Assembly: GCA_019279435.1 (NCBI GenBank)
Contig: JAAALK010000285.1
Span: 28,552,371-28,616,370, forward strand
Direction: 5' to 3'
Source: Zizania palustris
Taxonomy: Eukaryota > Streptophyta > Magnoliopsida > Poales > Poaceae
DNA: 64,000 nt
Below the pieces are notes generated by a model. It saw only the letters and a list, made by a program, of their open reading frames with translations. It ran no database searches and was not told where the DNA came from. Below are positions 54,130 to 64,000 of this stretch, one piece after another. Made by a program: the position numbers and the translations under genes. Position 1 is the stretch's first letter. Each line of letters begins with the position of its first letter.

Positions 54130-55645
54130 ATGACAAATACAAACTTCCCCACGCAAATAAGCAAATCGAGAGGCATCAAGAGGTTTGGTAAAAATATCAG
54201 CAAGTTGTTTCTAGGTATCAACATATTGAAGTTCAATATCACCCTTCTCATTGTGGTCTCTGAGAAAGTGATATCTCACATCAATGTGTTTGGTTCTGGA
54301 ATGGTGAACCGGGTTGTTAGCAATACAAATCGCACTAGTTTTATCACATAAAAGTGGAACACTAGTATAATCTAACCCGAAATCCCACAAAGTGGAAACC
54401 ATCCACAAAATCTGTGAGCAACAGCTAGCTACAACAACATATTTAACCTCAGTTGTAGATTGTGCACCGCTAGACTATTTGTGGGAAGACCAACAAATGA
54501 GACAAGTGCCCAGAAAATGACAAGTACTAGGGGTACTTTTCCTATCAATTCTACACCAAGCAAAGTCCACATCTGAATAACCTTAAAGACAATGAAGACG
54601 ATGCAGAATAGCACATGTTGAATTCTAAAGTGTGTTTGAGATACCTTAGAATGCGCTTCACTGCTTATCGGTGCGAATCCCTTGGTGAATCCTGAAAACG
54701 AGGGCACAGACACATAGCGAATGGTATGTCTGGCCTCGTAGCCATTAAGTAGAGAAGAGAACCGATCATGCTTCGAAACTCTTTCTGATCTATGGCTTAT
54801 CCATCCTCATCGAGATCCAATGCTACCAAAGTAGCCATTGGAGTGGCGAGGTGCTTCGCATTAGCCATGTCAAACATCTTGAGAAAGTCCTTGGTGTACT
54901 TCGTTTGATGAACGAAGGTACCTTGTTTGCTTTGCTTGATTTGCAAACCAAGGAAAAACGTGAGTTCACCCATCATGGACATCTCGAACTCCCTACTCAT
55001 GGTATCTGCAAACTCTGCAACTAAAACATGAGATGAGCCACCAAAGATGATATTGTCAACATAAATCTGGACCAAGAGGAAATCTTTGCCATGTTTGAGA
55101 GTCCATAAAAAGATTTATGAAGTTTAAAGACTCTATGTGGGTATCTAAGGTTTTCAAAGCCAGCGGTTGTTATACAAAAACATCTTCATCTATGAAGCCA
55201 TTAAGAAATGCACTTGTTACGTCCATTTGGTAAAGTTTGAATCCACGGGATGGAGCAAATGCAAGCATAATCCTAAGGGCCTCTAGACGAGAAACAAGTG
55301 TAAAAGTTTCAGCAAAATCAATCCCTTCAATTTGTAAAAAACCCTAAGTTACAAGTCTAGCTTTGTTTCTAACCACATACCCATCCTCCCCTTGCTTGTT
55401 TTTGAAAATCCATTTTGTTCCAATAAAATGAATATTAGGAGAAGCATCTACAAGAGTCCATACATGGTTTCTCTTAAAATTTTCAAGTTGTTCATGCATA
55501 GCATTGATCCAACTATAATTAGATAAAGCATGACTCATATCTAAGGGCTCAAAAGAAGCAACAAATGAAGAATCAATGAAATGACCGTGAGAACGTGTTT
55601 CCTTTTGATAAAGCTAACCAATGATCTGCTCGAGAGGATGCATCC
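54130..55645 (-). pseudogene. pol: Element H: copia pol fragment (RT and RNase H)
   Basis: Minus strand, C-terminal half of a SIRE-type copia pol. RT: HALSNYSWINAMHEQLENF, WIFKNKQGEDGYVVRNKARL near 55350. The catalytic box is YVDNIIFGG near 55050, where YVDD is expected. Then FFLGLQIKQSKQGTFVHQTKY. RNase H: DFGLDYTSVPLLCDKTSA, RTKHIDVRYHFLRDH, LADIFTKPLDASRF near 54170. Stops and frameshifts throughout. It ends beside G's LTR at 54129; its upstream half is cut by I at 55645 and should lie right of the window. Confidence 0.8.
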
Positions 55646-56240
55646 TGTTGACACGAAAACGTGCCCCAGCACTTAGGTCAGTTCGACGATCCAAAAGTGT
55701 GCGGATACTTAGGGACAAGCCTAAGCGTGACACAACACTGACATCGCGTTTCGACTTCCCTTAATAGTGGTAAAGGGGGTGGAGTCTCTAGGTAATCAGA
55801 TCACACAAAAATAATCCAATTAGCCGAAAAGAAAATATATTAGACAGAATAAATCAGCAAGCTAAGCGAAGCCTCACTGATTCGAAGTATGCAGTGCGAA
55901 GGGTATCACCGAAGGGTACCTTCGGCATTTGATGCGAAGGGTCTCATCGAAGGGTACCTTTGGCGTTCGTATGGATCTGGCCAAAGGCGGGCTTCGAACA
56001 GATCTCAATGCGACAATCGCCTCCGAACAGCGGGCCAAAGCTTCGGCGAGGCAGGCCTCCAAAGGCCATCGGGCCGAAGCCAGCAAGCCTACTAGAAGCT
56101 TCCGAAGCCCATAGCTTCAATGGGCCGTCAGCCCTGTAGGGCTTCGGCCCGATCCAAGACTTGTGTATTTTTGGCACAAATTACCAGTACTGATATTTTG
56201 ACAATCTTAACCATTTAATGCCATTTTTTCTATCAATACA
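55646..56240 (-). repeat. LTR: I 3' LTR (595 bp)
   Basis: Minus strand starts TGTATTGATAG after the PPT and ends CGTTTTCGTGTCAACA at 55646. It contains GC-rich TTCGAAG/CCGAAGG repeats (55880-56140). Confidence 0.75.
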
Positions 56241-56255
56241 TGCCCCCTGCCTTTT
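56241..56255 (-). other. PPT: I polypurine tract
   Basis: Minus strand AAAAGGCAGGGGGCA directly before the LTR start. Confidence 0.7.
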
Positions 56256-56329
56256 AGTGAACTAAGTGAACTAAAAGCATAACGGGCTAAGGACGATACC
56301 TTTCATATCGACCTTTCGACACTTTCAAG

Positions 56330-57682
56330 TCGTTTGCCACACACTCGGGAAATACCATTTCAAGTATCTGCCATTCAAAGCTCTTCGAAACTGCTCTCCT
56401 TGTAGAGATTCTAACACATATGGATTACCTGTAGCAATTTCGGCTAATTTGAAAGGGCCTTCCCAACTAGGTGAACATTTACCAAACTTGGGTTTTTAGT
56501 GCCCAAGGGCAAAATCATCATCCAAACCAAGTCACCGACATGAAACAATTTTGGTTTAACTTTCTTATTGTAGGCTTTAACTACTCTCCTATTGTCTATC
56601 TCTATAGCTTCTAAAGCCCTTAGCCTCTTATCGGTCAATTCTTCTATATTACCCTTCAAAATAGTCTCATATTCATCGACCGATATACTAGTTCATATGG
56701 ACTAACTTTGGTAGTGTCGTGCATTGTAATTCTACAAGCCCATAGCGCCTCGGAAAGCACTTCATGCCACCTCTTAGGGAATTCTTCAATTTTCCTCTTA
56801 ATGAGCTTAATTACAGTTTTATTACTAGACTCGGCCTAACCATTGGCCTGAGCATAGTATGGTGAAGAGTTTACCAACTTAATACTATAAAGTTCGGGAA
56901 AGTCTCTCACTTCTTTGGAAATAAATGAACTACCTTGATTTGTAGTGAGAGTTTGGGGAATTCCGAATCTATGTATGATGTGCTTCAAGATAAAATCAAG
57001 TACCTCATTGTGAGTCATATTCTTGAGAGGCAAGGCTTCGGTCCATTTGGTGATGTAGTTCGTTGGCATCAACACGAACCGATGCCCTTTTGAAGAAGGA
57101 TAAATCTGGCCGATGAAGTCTAAACCCCAACCTTGGAATGGCCATGACTTGATAATAGGGTTAAGCAATGAATTAGGAGCTAGCTGAATATTTCCAAACT
57201 TTTGGCATGCTTCACACCCTCTATAATATTTAAAACAATCCTTAGTCATAGTCGACCAATAGAAACCTGCTCTTTTGAGCATCCAACTTATTTTTTGGTC
57301 CGATTGATGAGTGCCACAAAGACCTTCATTGACTTCTCCGTAGCCACCAGGGATTGTTCATCGTCTCAACACCTTAAAAGTACTCCATCAACAGTTCGAC
57401 GATATAGTACATCATCAAGCAACACAAATTTAAACGCTTGTCGCTGAACATTCCGGTCAATCCTTTGACTAGGATTTCTCAAATGCTGGACGGTTGGAAT
57501 TCTCCAATCATCCTTATGGATAGCTGGAGGATTCGCTAACTCCTTTTCTAGAGGGATGATCAGACTACTCAATTCGGAGTGCCCACCGGGCCCTTCCTAT
57601 TTTTGTCGAAGGCTGACTGGGTCGGCCGTGCAGAGCCGATCAGTCTGAAGCCTTCTGTCGGAGGGTTTTGATTCCCGAAGAC
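56330..57682 (-). pseudogene. IN: I integrase
   Basis: Minus strand. N-terminal part with FKFVLLDDVLYRRTVDGVLLRC, then a zinc region CFKYYRGCEACQKFG. Core: the first Asp in WGLDFIGQIYP, the second expected in TTNQGSSF (Asn-Gln-Gly where Asp-Gln-Gly is usual, so probably lost), then SPYYAQANG; the Glu region after 56836 is broken by a stop. C-terminal: KVKPKLFHVGDLVWM. The frame continues from aRH across J. Relatives in rice-type Tat elements have the same order. Confidence 0.75.
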
Positions 57683-57687
57683 CTCCG
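57683..57687. repeat. Target-site duplication of J, left copy
   Basis: CTCCG, identical to 59323-59327. Confidence 0.9.
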
Positions 57688-59322
57688 TGTAGGACCAAAA
57701 GTAGCGACCAGAGGGGGGGTTGAATGGGCGCCTAAAAAATTCTTTCGAATCAATGGCCTGCTCCCAACACCCAACGCACCTCAAATGACCAACAAGGAAA
57801 AATAAATAGATCAACGGAACCTAAAATGGTCTAGCCTAAAAACGACCGGTGTCCTAAACAAAAAGACACCAACACAGTGCTTAAGGGCAAATTAACAGAT
57901 TAATTAACTCATAGACATTCTAATCAGACCAACAAACATGAAGATGATAAACACTGAAGTTCCAACCGAAATAAAAATAGTGCATAGATTAAAGCACCAG
58001 ATTCAATATCATCTGTTTAATCAAAACAGCAGATGAACCAACTGACAGCACAAAGATTAAATCAACAGATGAAATACATTCATAATAAAAAATACTTCTT
58101 AGCAGTATTACATCACATGCAACCGGATGTTATGGAAAGCATTAAAAAAAATATACGAACAGCACGCAAACATTAATATAGATAGCAAGTTAAGTACATG
58201 ATTAGGCATGTTTCCCTATGCAAGCTAGATTAGGAGATATACACAAAGAGACGTGCAGCAACAATATTGAAGATCAGAAAAATTCATCACGGACTAATCT
58301 AGCATTTTAATCAAGAATTTAATTTCTACAGTGAACTTGTACCTTGATATGCGTGCCCCTTGATTAGTTCATCCAGTCGGCTGCATTTTTCCTTGCAACC
58401 CGTGCCCGTGCACTTTTTGTTCACGCCGCTGAACGCTGCTGCTTGCTGCGTCGAAGGCCACGTGCGTGGCTTGGCTAGATGCGCCGGCTAGGCTGCTGCT
58501 GCCATTGCTAGGCACAGGCGCTAGGTGTGCTGCAGTCCTGCTGCTGCCGTGCGTAGCTAAGGGCTAGGCAAGAGAAGCGGCGGCGGCGCATACACCGAAG
58601 AACAGAGGAACAACCGCTGGCGGCGGAAAAAACAGTGGAGAGGAAGGAAAAAGTGACCCACAAATTTGAGAATGGGTAAAGTGATATTTCAAAAATGGGT
58701 GCCCTAACCCTAGGATATTGGGGCCTATTTATAGGCAGCCCATTAAATGGAAAAATGCAGAAATACCCCTAGGGTTTTTTACAGACGCTGAATAAAAATG
58801 GAAAAGACCAAAATGCCCTTAGGGTTTTTTACAGACTCGACTGACAGACTGTGGGCCTAAAGGCAAAATAGTAAAAACCTAAATAAAGGTAACTTGTCCT
58901 GATGCGGAGCTTTCGTAGCAGCTACGGCTTCGCCTCAGGACGGTCAGATCCGAAATCAACGGTCGTCAGTTTTGCGCCGAAACTGACAAAGTGTCCACCA
59001 TCTTCGCACCGGGTACCCGGATTGGGCCGGCCCGATTCCGCGACTCCCTCAGCCCGGTAATCACTCGCCGCCCGTGTACCTGAGTCAATCCCGGTCAACA
59101 GTCCAGTGGATCCTCTGCTGCTCCTAGCCCATGTACCCGGATTGGGCCAGCCCGACTTCGCGGCCCCTCTGCCCGACAGTCGCTCGCTGCCCGTGTACCT
59201 GAGTCACACGCGGCCCAGATGCAACAGGTCTTCTCTCTCTTTTCAGTCCTCTTTGACTATCGTTGACAATGACTCATCACATCTGGAGCCATGAGGCCCA
59301 CGCTATTCAGCATGGCTCCTCA
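57688..59322 (-). mobile_element. LTR: Element J: solo LTR of an F-type copia element
   Basis: On the minus strand it starts TGAGGAGCCATGCTGAATAG and ends TTTTGGTCCTACA, matching F's LTR ends. Perfect CTCCG duplication on both sides and no internal sequence, so it arose by recombination between the two LTRs of one insertion. Length is 1635 bp, between F's two LTR lengths. It has the U3 duplication (59020-59210) and a minus TATA box near 58726-58738. Confidence 0.92.
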
Positions 59323-59327
59323 CTCCG
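59323..59327. repeat. Target-site duplication of J, right copy
   Basis: CTCCG, paired with 57683-57687. Confidence 0.9.
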
Positions 59328-60375
59328 CTGTGTAGCAGGCTTAGGCGCCGGGGCTCTAGCGTGCCAGGCCCTTCGATGGATGTAGTGTCCCAATGCGAGA
59401 GCTCCTGACAAGACACCCTCTAGTGGCCTGAGAGGTCCGACCCGTAGGCTTCGACAGACCTCGCTCTTGCCTGAAACTTCTGGCTTCGGCATCAATACCA
59501 AACATTGGCTTTTCTTGTACAAAAAAAATTCCTCTCCTGACTTGACAGCCAGATGCTTGCTGAGCAAAATCATTTGCAATTGAATTGGCTTCTATTGACA
59601 CGTGAGAGATTTTGAAGTCGTCAAAAGTAGAAATTATGTCTAAACATTTATCCATGTAACTATTTAGCAAGCCATTAAAACATTGAGCACTCTTAGCTAC
59701 TTGTTGCACTACTAACAAAGAATCACCATATGCATGGACATGTTTAGCACCTATAGATTCTAGCAATTCAAGTCATAGTAATAAGGCTTCATATTCAGCT
59801 TGGTTATTAGTAGCGAGAAATTCTAAATGGGCCGAGGTCTCAAAGTGCATTCCATTAGGTGATATGAGAACCACTCCAATACCTTGTCCACTCTTGCAAG
59901 CCAAACCATCAAAATAAAGTTTCCATTGTACTACTTCAATTAGAGCAACATTGTCACTCCAACTGACATCTATGTGGTGATCAACTACAAAATTAGCGAC
60001 AATTTGGCCTTTCATAGCTCTTAGAGGTTCATAGGCCAAATAATACTCAATCAAAGCGTAAGCCCACTTTCCGATTCTTCCACTTAGAATCGGCTTTTGC
60101 AACATGTATTTTATAACATCGGTTTGGAAAGCGACAATACATGTAGTAGGGAAAAGATAGTGACGTAATATTGTACATGCGTAGTAAAGTGACAAACATA
60201 AGCGCTCCTGGGTTTCGGCGTCTAGCAGGGAGCGGCTCAAAAATATGATGATGTACTCTTTTACCTCGACCTCCTGGGTTAGTACGGCCCGTATCATACT
60301 ATCTTCGGCAGTGATGTACAGCCAAACGGAATCCCGGCTTTTGGCGCTCTCACCATGGGTGGTGACGATAAGCAC
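59328..60375 (-). pseudogene. RH-aRH: I RNase H and archaeal-type second RNase H
   Basis: Minus strand. Ordinary RNase H near 60330-60040 (QEVEVKEYIIIFLSRSLLDAE, LRHYLF), then the connection GRIGKWAYALIEYYLAYE. The second RNase H has LYFDGLACKSGQGIGVVL and NNQAEYEALLL, then a stop near 59771, and AYGDSLLVVQQV and ANSIANDFAQQASG in the next frame. The GDS position is where the family has Asp-Ser. 59328-59500 is a decayed linker that meets J. Confidence 0.75.
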
Positions 60376-61202
60376 TCTTTAATTTTTTCAAAGGCGCTTT
60401 GCTGACTTGCCCGCCAAGTGAACTTGGCTTCATTCTTTAGCCGGAGTATAGGGACAAAGGCATCAATCTTGTCAGACAAGTTAGATATAAAGCGATGCAA
60501 ATAATTCATCTTGCCTAGCAGCTTTTGCACATCTTTCTTGCATGTCGGCACTGTAAGGTTTCTAATCTTCTCAAGCCTCTTAGGATCAATTTCTATACCT
60601 CTTTCATGAATCATGAATCTTAAGAACTTGCCCGCTGACACGCCAAAAGAACATTTGAATGGGTTCATTTTCAAGCCATACTATCGCATCCTATCAAAAG
60701 CAGCCTTCAAATAGGCTAAATGGTTTCCCATAGCGTCCGATTTGACTACAACATCATCTATGTAAACTTCTAACATAACTCGTAACAAGTCATGAAAGAT
60801 CAAGTTCATAGCATGTTGATATGTAGCACCAGCATTCTTTAAACCAAATGTCATAATGACCCACTCGAATGAGCCGACAAAACCAGGGCATTGAAAAGGA
60901 TGTCTTGTAAATGTCCTCTTCGACCATAAAATTTTGATTATAACCAGCATTGCCATCAAGAAAACTTAGTACCTTGTGTCCTGAAGCATCGTTGATTGGC
61001 ATGTCAGCTATCGGCATGGGGTCTCGTCCTTCGGAGTGGCCTTGTTTAGATCCTTGAAATCAATACATACTTGTATCTTGCCGCTCCCCTTCTTTTCTAC
61101 AAGCACAATGTTAGCGACCCATTCAGCATACCGGCATGGCCTAATAAACTCAGCCTTGAGTAATCGCTCCACCTCTTCTTTAACTCGGTCATAAATGGCC
61201 AA
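60376..61202 (-). pseudogene. RT: I reverse transcriptase
   Basis: Minus strand. Fingers: DRVKEEVERLLKAEFIRPC, IQVCIDFKDLNKATPKD. Palm: DMPINDASGHKVLSFLDGNAGYNQ, GFVGSFEWVIMTFGLKNAGATY, catalytic EVYIDDVVVKS near 60750. Thumb: MNPFKCSFGVSAGKFLRF, FTWRASQQSAFEKIKECLS. Frameshifts near 61015, 60900 and 60680 divide it. FDDN-type changes were not seen at the YIDD box, so the core motif is intact. Confidence 0.8.
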
Positions 61203-62369
61203 ATTAAAGCGACGAGGAGGCTACTTATAAGGCCTAAATCCGGATTTGATAGGTAGTAGATGCGCCACGAGCTCGTGGATTAATCCATGCATCTCGCTAT
61301 ACTCCCATGCGAAACAATGGACCTATGACCGAACAACTTTATTACATAGGCCTTTTCATCAAACTGCAAATGTTGGTTTACAAAAGACTGGTCTTGGAAT
61401 GCTACCATCGCCTATGTCAATTTCTTCTAAAGGATTGGCCGACGCAAAACATTGTCCTAATTTCTCTACTTCGCTAAAGTCTTCAATGGCCTCGGTAATA
61501 CTGTCTTTAGCAGACCGATATTGCTCTACATGAGACTTTAGCAAATATAGATTACTTTTGCTAAACATGACTACTAATTTAGAAATATCCGTGCTACACC
61601 AGCCGACTTTACATACATTGGTACGAAATGTCCTCCGGACACGCTAACAAAGTCGTAATCCGAAAGATCTCTACCTGATAGACATTCAACTTTGTTGTGG
61701 ATGGCGTCAATGGACAAATCGGCCAATGCTACCTAGGCCGAAGTTTCTGCTGGTATGACCTTTTCTATGATTTGGACAGACCTAGAGGTGCCCAAGAGGT
61801 ACCACCCAGATCGGCCTTGCATGCTTCATAATCGGAGGGGCCTTCGCTACGGACCCTACCAATCAGACCGTCCTCATTCGACCGGTCGGACCAGGCTCCG
61901 GTGCTGGCTTCGGTTGGAGTAGAAGGCTTACCTCTGTCAGGCTCTAGTGAGGGGGTTTTCGGGATTGGAACTTCATGAGACCCTATTCTGACTGTGATAG
62001 CTTCGGACTCCCTGTCCTTCGCCTCTTCGTGCTCATCTCCTTTGGCTTCGTCTTGTGTGAGTTGATTTGGAGGTACTATGGATAGCCTGTGGATGATGTA
62101 TCCCTCCGTCGCGTCTGTTTGTCCTTGCCAGTTATAATATTCCGAAGGAAACAAGGGACAGTGTTATGTTGCGGAGGGTGCTCTGGTTGTGATACGTACG
62201 GAGCCCACGGGGTCCCCGCCCAATTTTATGTCGCAGGCATTGGTTGCTCTAGTGGATTCACCCACTGTGAGCCAAACCCATTACCTAGAGGGGGGCTCGG
62301 CCAGGTCGACGGTATCTCGGACCATATCAGCGAGGGGTCCTCCCAGGACGGTGGTACGTTTGGCCATTG
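61203..62369 (-). pseudogene. I protease and linker region, decayed
   Basis: Minus strand. Recognisable pieces are DLSIDAIHNKVECLSGRDLSD near 61640-61720 and QCFASANPLEEIDIGDG near 61410-61460, with a 129-codon open piece (62154-61765) rich in Glu, Ser and Pro. I could not find a clear Asp-Ser/Thr-Gly protease motif, so the protease call rests on position between gag and RT. Many stops. Confidence 0.4.
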
Positions 62370-62740
62370 CAGGCCGAATCCTCCCATCGGAGGGTTCATC
62401 CATAGCAGAGCTGGGTTCGGCCATTGGGGTCTGAACTCGTTCTGTGTGGAGCTCGACCACTGGGGTCCAAGGCCATTGTACGGAGGGTTAGGCCACTAGG
62501 GTCTGAAGCCACCGTAGGGGGTGTTAGGCCACTATGGCCCGAAGTAATCATGCAGAGGGTTCAGCCATTGTGGTCCAGAGGTACCATGCGGAGGGTTCTC
62601 CACTATGGTCCGAAGCCATCATGCGAAGAGTTCGGCCACTGTGGTCCGAGCTACCATGCAGAGGGTTAAGCCACTGTGGTCTGAAGCCATCATGAGGAGG
62701 GTCCGGCCACTACGGTCCAAAGCCACCCTCCAACTGCTTT
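62370..62740 (-). repeat. I gag 12-residue (36-bp) tandem repeat
   Basis: About ten diverged copies of 36 bp. On the minus strand each encodes close to NPPHDGFGPQWP. Several copies are interrupted by stops or frameshifts (62560-62700). It lies between the gag finger region and protease. Confidence 0.75.
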
Positions 62741-64000
62741 GGCCCCTTCGGTTGACTTAGATTTTTTGCATGGGGCCAGTTTCCTTAGCTTTCCCTTGGT
62801 GTTTTTAACAACATCCGATATGTCACATTTGGCTTCTTGTGAGCCCTAGCAGAAGGGGGCATGCTAACATTCCATTTCCACATTCCTACTTCAGTATTTT
62901 TAGGTACGAGTGTGCATGTACGTGATTCTCCAATAACGACCGCTTTCCCTTTAGTTGACTCGACCTGTTATGGACGAATCAGCACTTTCTTTTCATTGAG
63001 ATCGACGGTGTTGATGGGAAAGGGGTCTATGTCCAACTTCATCTTTGGACTGGGGTCTATCTTCAATCGTCCTTCCTCTATGGCCAATTGAACCTATCGA
63101 CGAAAAACATTGCAGTCATTAGTATAATGCGAATGCGAATCATGCCACTTATAGTAGGGGTGCTTCTTTAGCTCGTCGACAGATGGAATGACTTGGCCTT
63201 TAGGCAACCTGAGAAGCTGGTTCTTTAAGAGGAAATCAAATATTTTATGACACTTGGTTATATGAAATGAGTACTTCACTTCGCTAGGCCGATTCTTGGT
63301 GGGAGACGACCGTAACTCGGAGCAAGTAATAGGTTTGCTCTTAGCGTTCCTAACCCATTCGGCCACGTACATGTCGGCCGAATCTTCTTCCTCCTCTGAT
63401 TCTTCCTCGTCAGAGTGTTCCATGACGTGGACTTTAGCACTAGGATTGTTAAATGTCTTAACAAACATTTTATCCTTAGCTCGGCCTACCTGGACCAGAG
63501 CTTGTTGTAAGACTTGGCTAACTTCTGAAAAGTGCTTGTTGTCTAATCTCTCTTTAATTTCAGAACACAACCCGCTAAAAGCTAGATCTGCCAAATCTCT
63601 TTCTGAAATGGTAAGACTGAAACACTGATTTCTAGTATCCCGGAAGAACTTGATATACTTAGAGACGTTCTCGCAAGATTTCTATCTAATCGATGTTAAG
63701 TGTGAAAGCCTATGTTTTGTTTCACCTGTGTAAAAGCAGTCGTGGAATTTTTGTTCTAATTCAGCCCACATTTTGATAGAGTTCGGTGGGAGTGTCGAAA
63801 ACCAAGTGAAAGCGGTACCGGATAGTGAGAGAGAAAACAGTCTAAGTTTTAGAGCATCCGACCCACTAGCTTCTCTACACTGTGCTAAAAACTGACTGAC
63901 ATGCTCCAGTACCGAAATGATCGGGGTACGATTTTTGGTAAACCCTAGCTCGACCCCTAGGTACGAAGCCGGTGCACTCCCTAAACAGTGCGCAGATCCT
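62741..64000 (-). pseudogene. gag: I gag, running off the right edge
   Basis: Minus strand. The capsid retrotransposon-gag domain is visible at the edge (FLAQCREASGSDALKLRLF, SLSGTAFTWFSTLPPNS, MWAELEQKFHDCF). A stop near 63690 follows, then DLAFSGLCSEIKERL to 63094 open. An acidic stretch (EHSDEEESEEEEDSADMY) precedes a finger-like HPYYKWHDSHSHYTNDCNVF near 63100-63160, where relatives have YCKWH; the first zinc ligand is Tyr here. From 63090 to 62741 a basic linker (KMKLDIDPFPINTVDL) leads into the 12-residue repeat. Confidence 0.75.

Larger units (their letters stand above)
55646..64000 (-). mobile_element. Element I: second Tat-clade Ty3/gypsy element, 3' part
   Basis: Minus strand, from gag at the right edge of the window through RT, two RNases H and integrase to a PPT and a complete 3' LTR (56240-55646). 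It differs from A/B/G in LTR, gag and integrase, and no antisense gene lies between integrase and LTR. H's pol abuts its LTR on the left (candidate duplication CATCC at 55641-55645). J is inserted between its RNase H and integrase. The 5' LTR is outside the window. Confidence 0.8.

Noticed and set aside
57569..57814. 81-codon minus frame at the J/I boundary
   Set aside because: It runs across the J LTR terminus into I, so it is a chance frame made by the insertion.
62089..62669. Plus frames of 80-136 codons at 62089-62669
   Set aside because: They are the reverse complement of the 36-bp repeat in I's gag; repeat units keep several frames open by chance.
1..64000. CRISPR array, bacterial operon or resident host gene
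   Set aside because: The only regular repeats are the 116-bp and 36-bp arrays inside retrotransposons. No Shine-Dalgarno-spaced gene runs and no host protein family were seen.

Overview
This is plant nuclear DNA made almost wholly of nested LTR retrotransposons. I found no resident host gene, tRNA, rRNA or CRISPR array. The families (SIRE/Opie-like Ty1/copia, Tat-clade Ty3/gypsy carrying an antisense 'putative gypsy-type transposon' ORF, and a CRM-like chromovirus) suggest a large monocot genome, most likely a grass. The species cannot be read from the sequence. Letters A-J and X are labels used here only.

Layout. X (1-1931, minus) is part of a long LTR lying against the gag of D. D (plus) is an old CRM-like Ty3/gypsy element: gag-protease at 1932-2745, pol at 20405-23340, 3' LTR at 23040-23722 and again at 44694-~44868. 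D is split by two insertion blocks. The first block is A (about 2848-20404, minus), a Tat-clade element. A has element B (9645-17285, plus) inserted in its reverse transcriptase gene; B is a pol-less relative of A. The second block is E (23723-44688, plus), a decayed SIRE-like copia element inserted in D's 3' LTR. E holds F (30887-41410, plus), a young and nearly intact copia element. To the right, G (~44869-54129, minus) is a third Tat copy of the A/B family. H (54130-55645, minus) is the 3' part of a copia pol. I (55646 to beyond 64000, minus) is a different Tat-clade element inserted in H, and J (57688-59322, minus) is a solo copia LTR inside I. Target-site duplications at B, E, F and J, and rejoined reading frames across B, E and F, fix the nesting order.

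How the parts work. Each element carries gag (particle protein), protease, reverse transcriptase, RNase H and integrase between LTRs that provide promoter and terminator. The Tat copies A and G (and I) show a second, archaeal-type RNase H after the usual one; B has lost pol entirely. A, B and G also carry a gene on the opposite strand between pol and the 3' LTR.

Main discovery candidate. This antisense gene looks like a real spliced gene. Introns with GT..AG ends lie at the same places in independent copies. Exon 3 is exactly 479 nt in B and G, and the reading frame is kept across the introns. A second antisense ORF of about 155 codons follows it, with a conserved reading frame and conserved C-terminus in all three copies. 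Other notable points are B (a gag-only element inserted in its own family), the lost 3' LTRs of A and G, unequal LTR pairs in E and F with short direct repeats at the deletion ends, and a 12-residue repeat in the gag of I.
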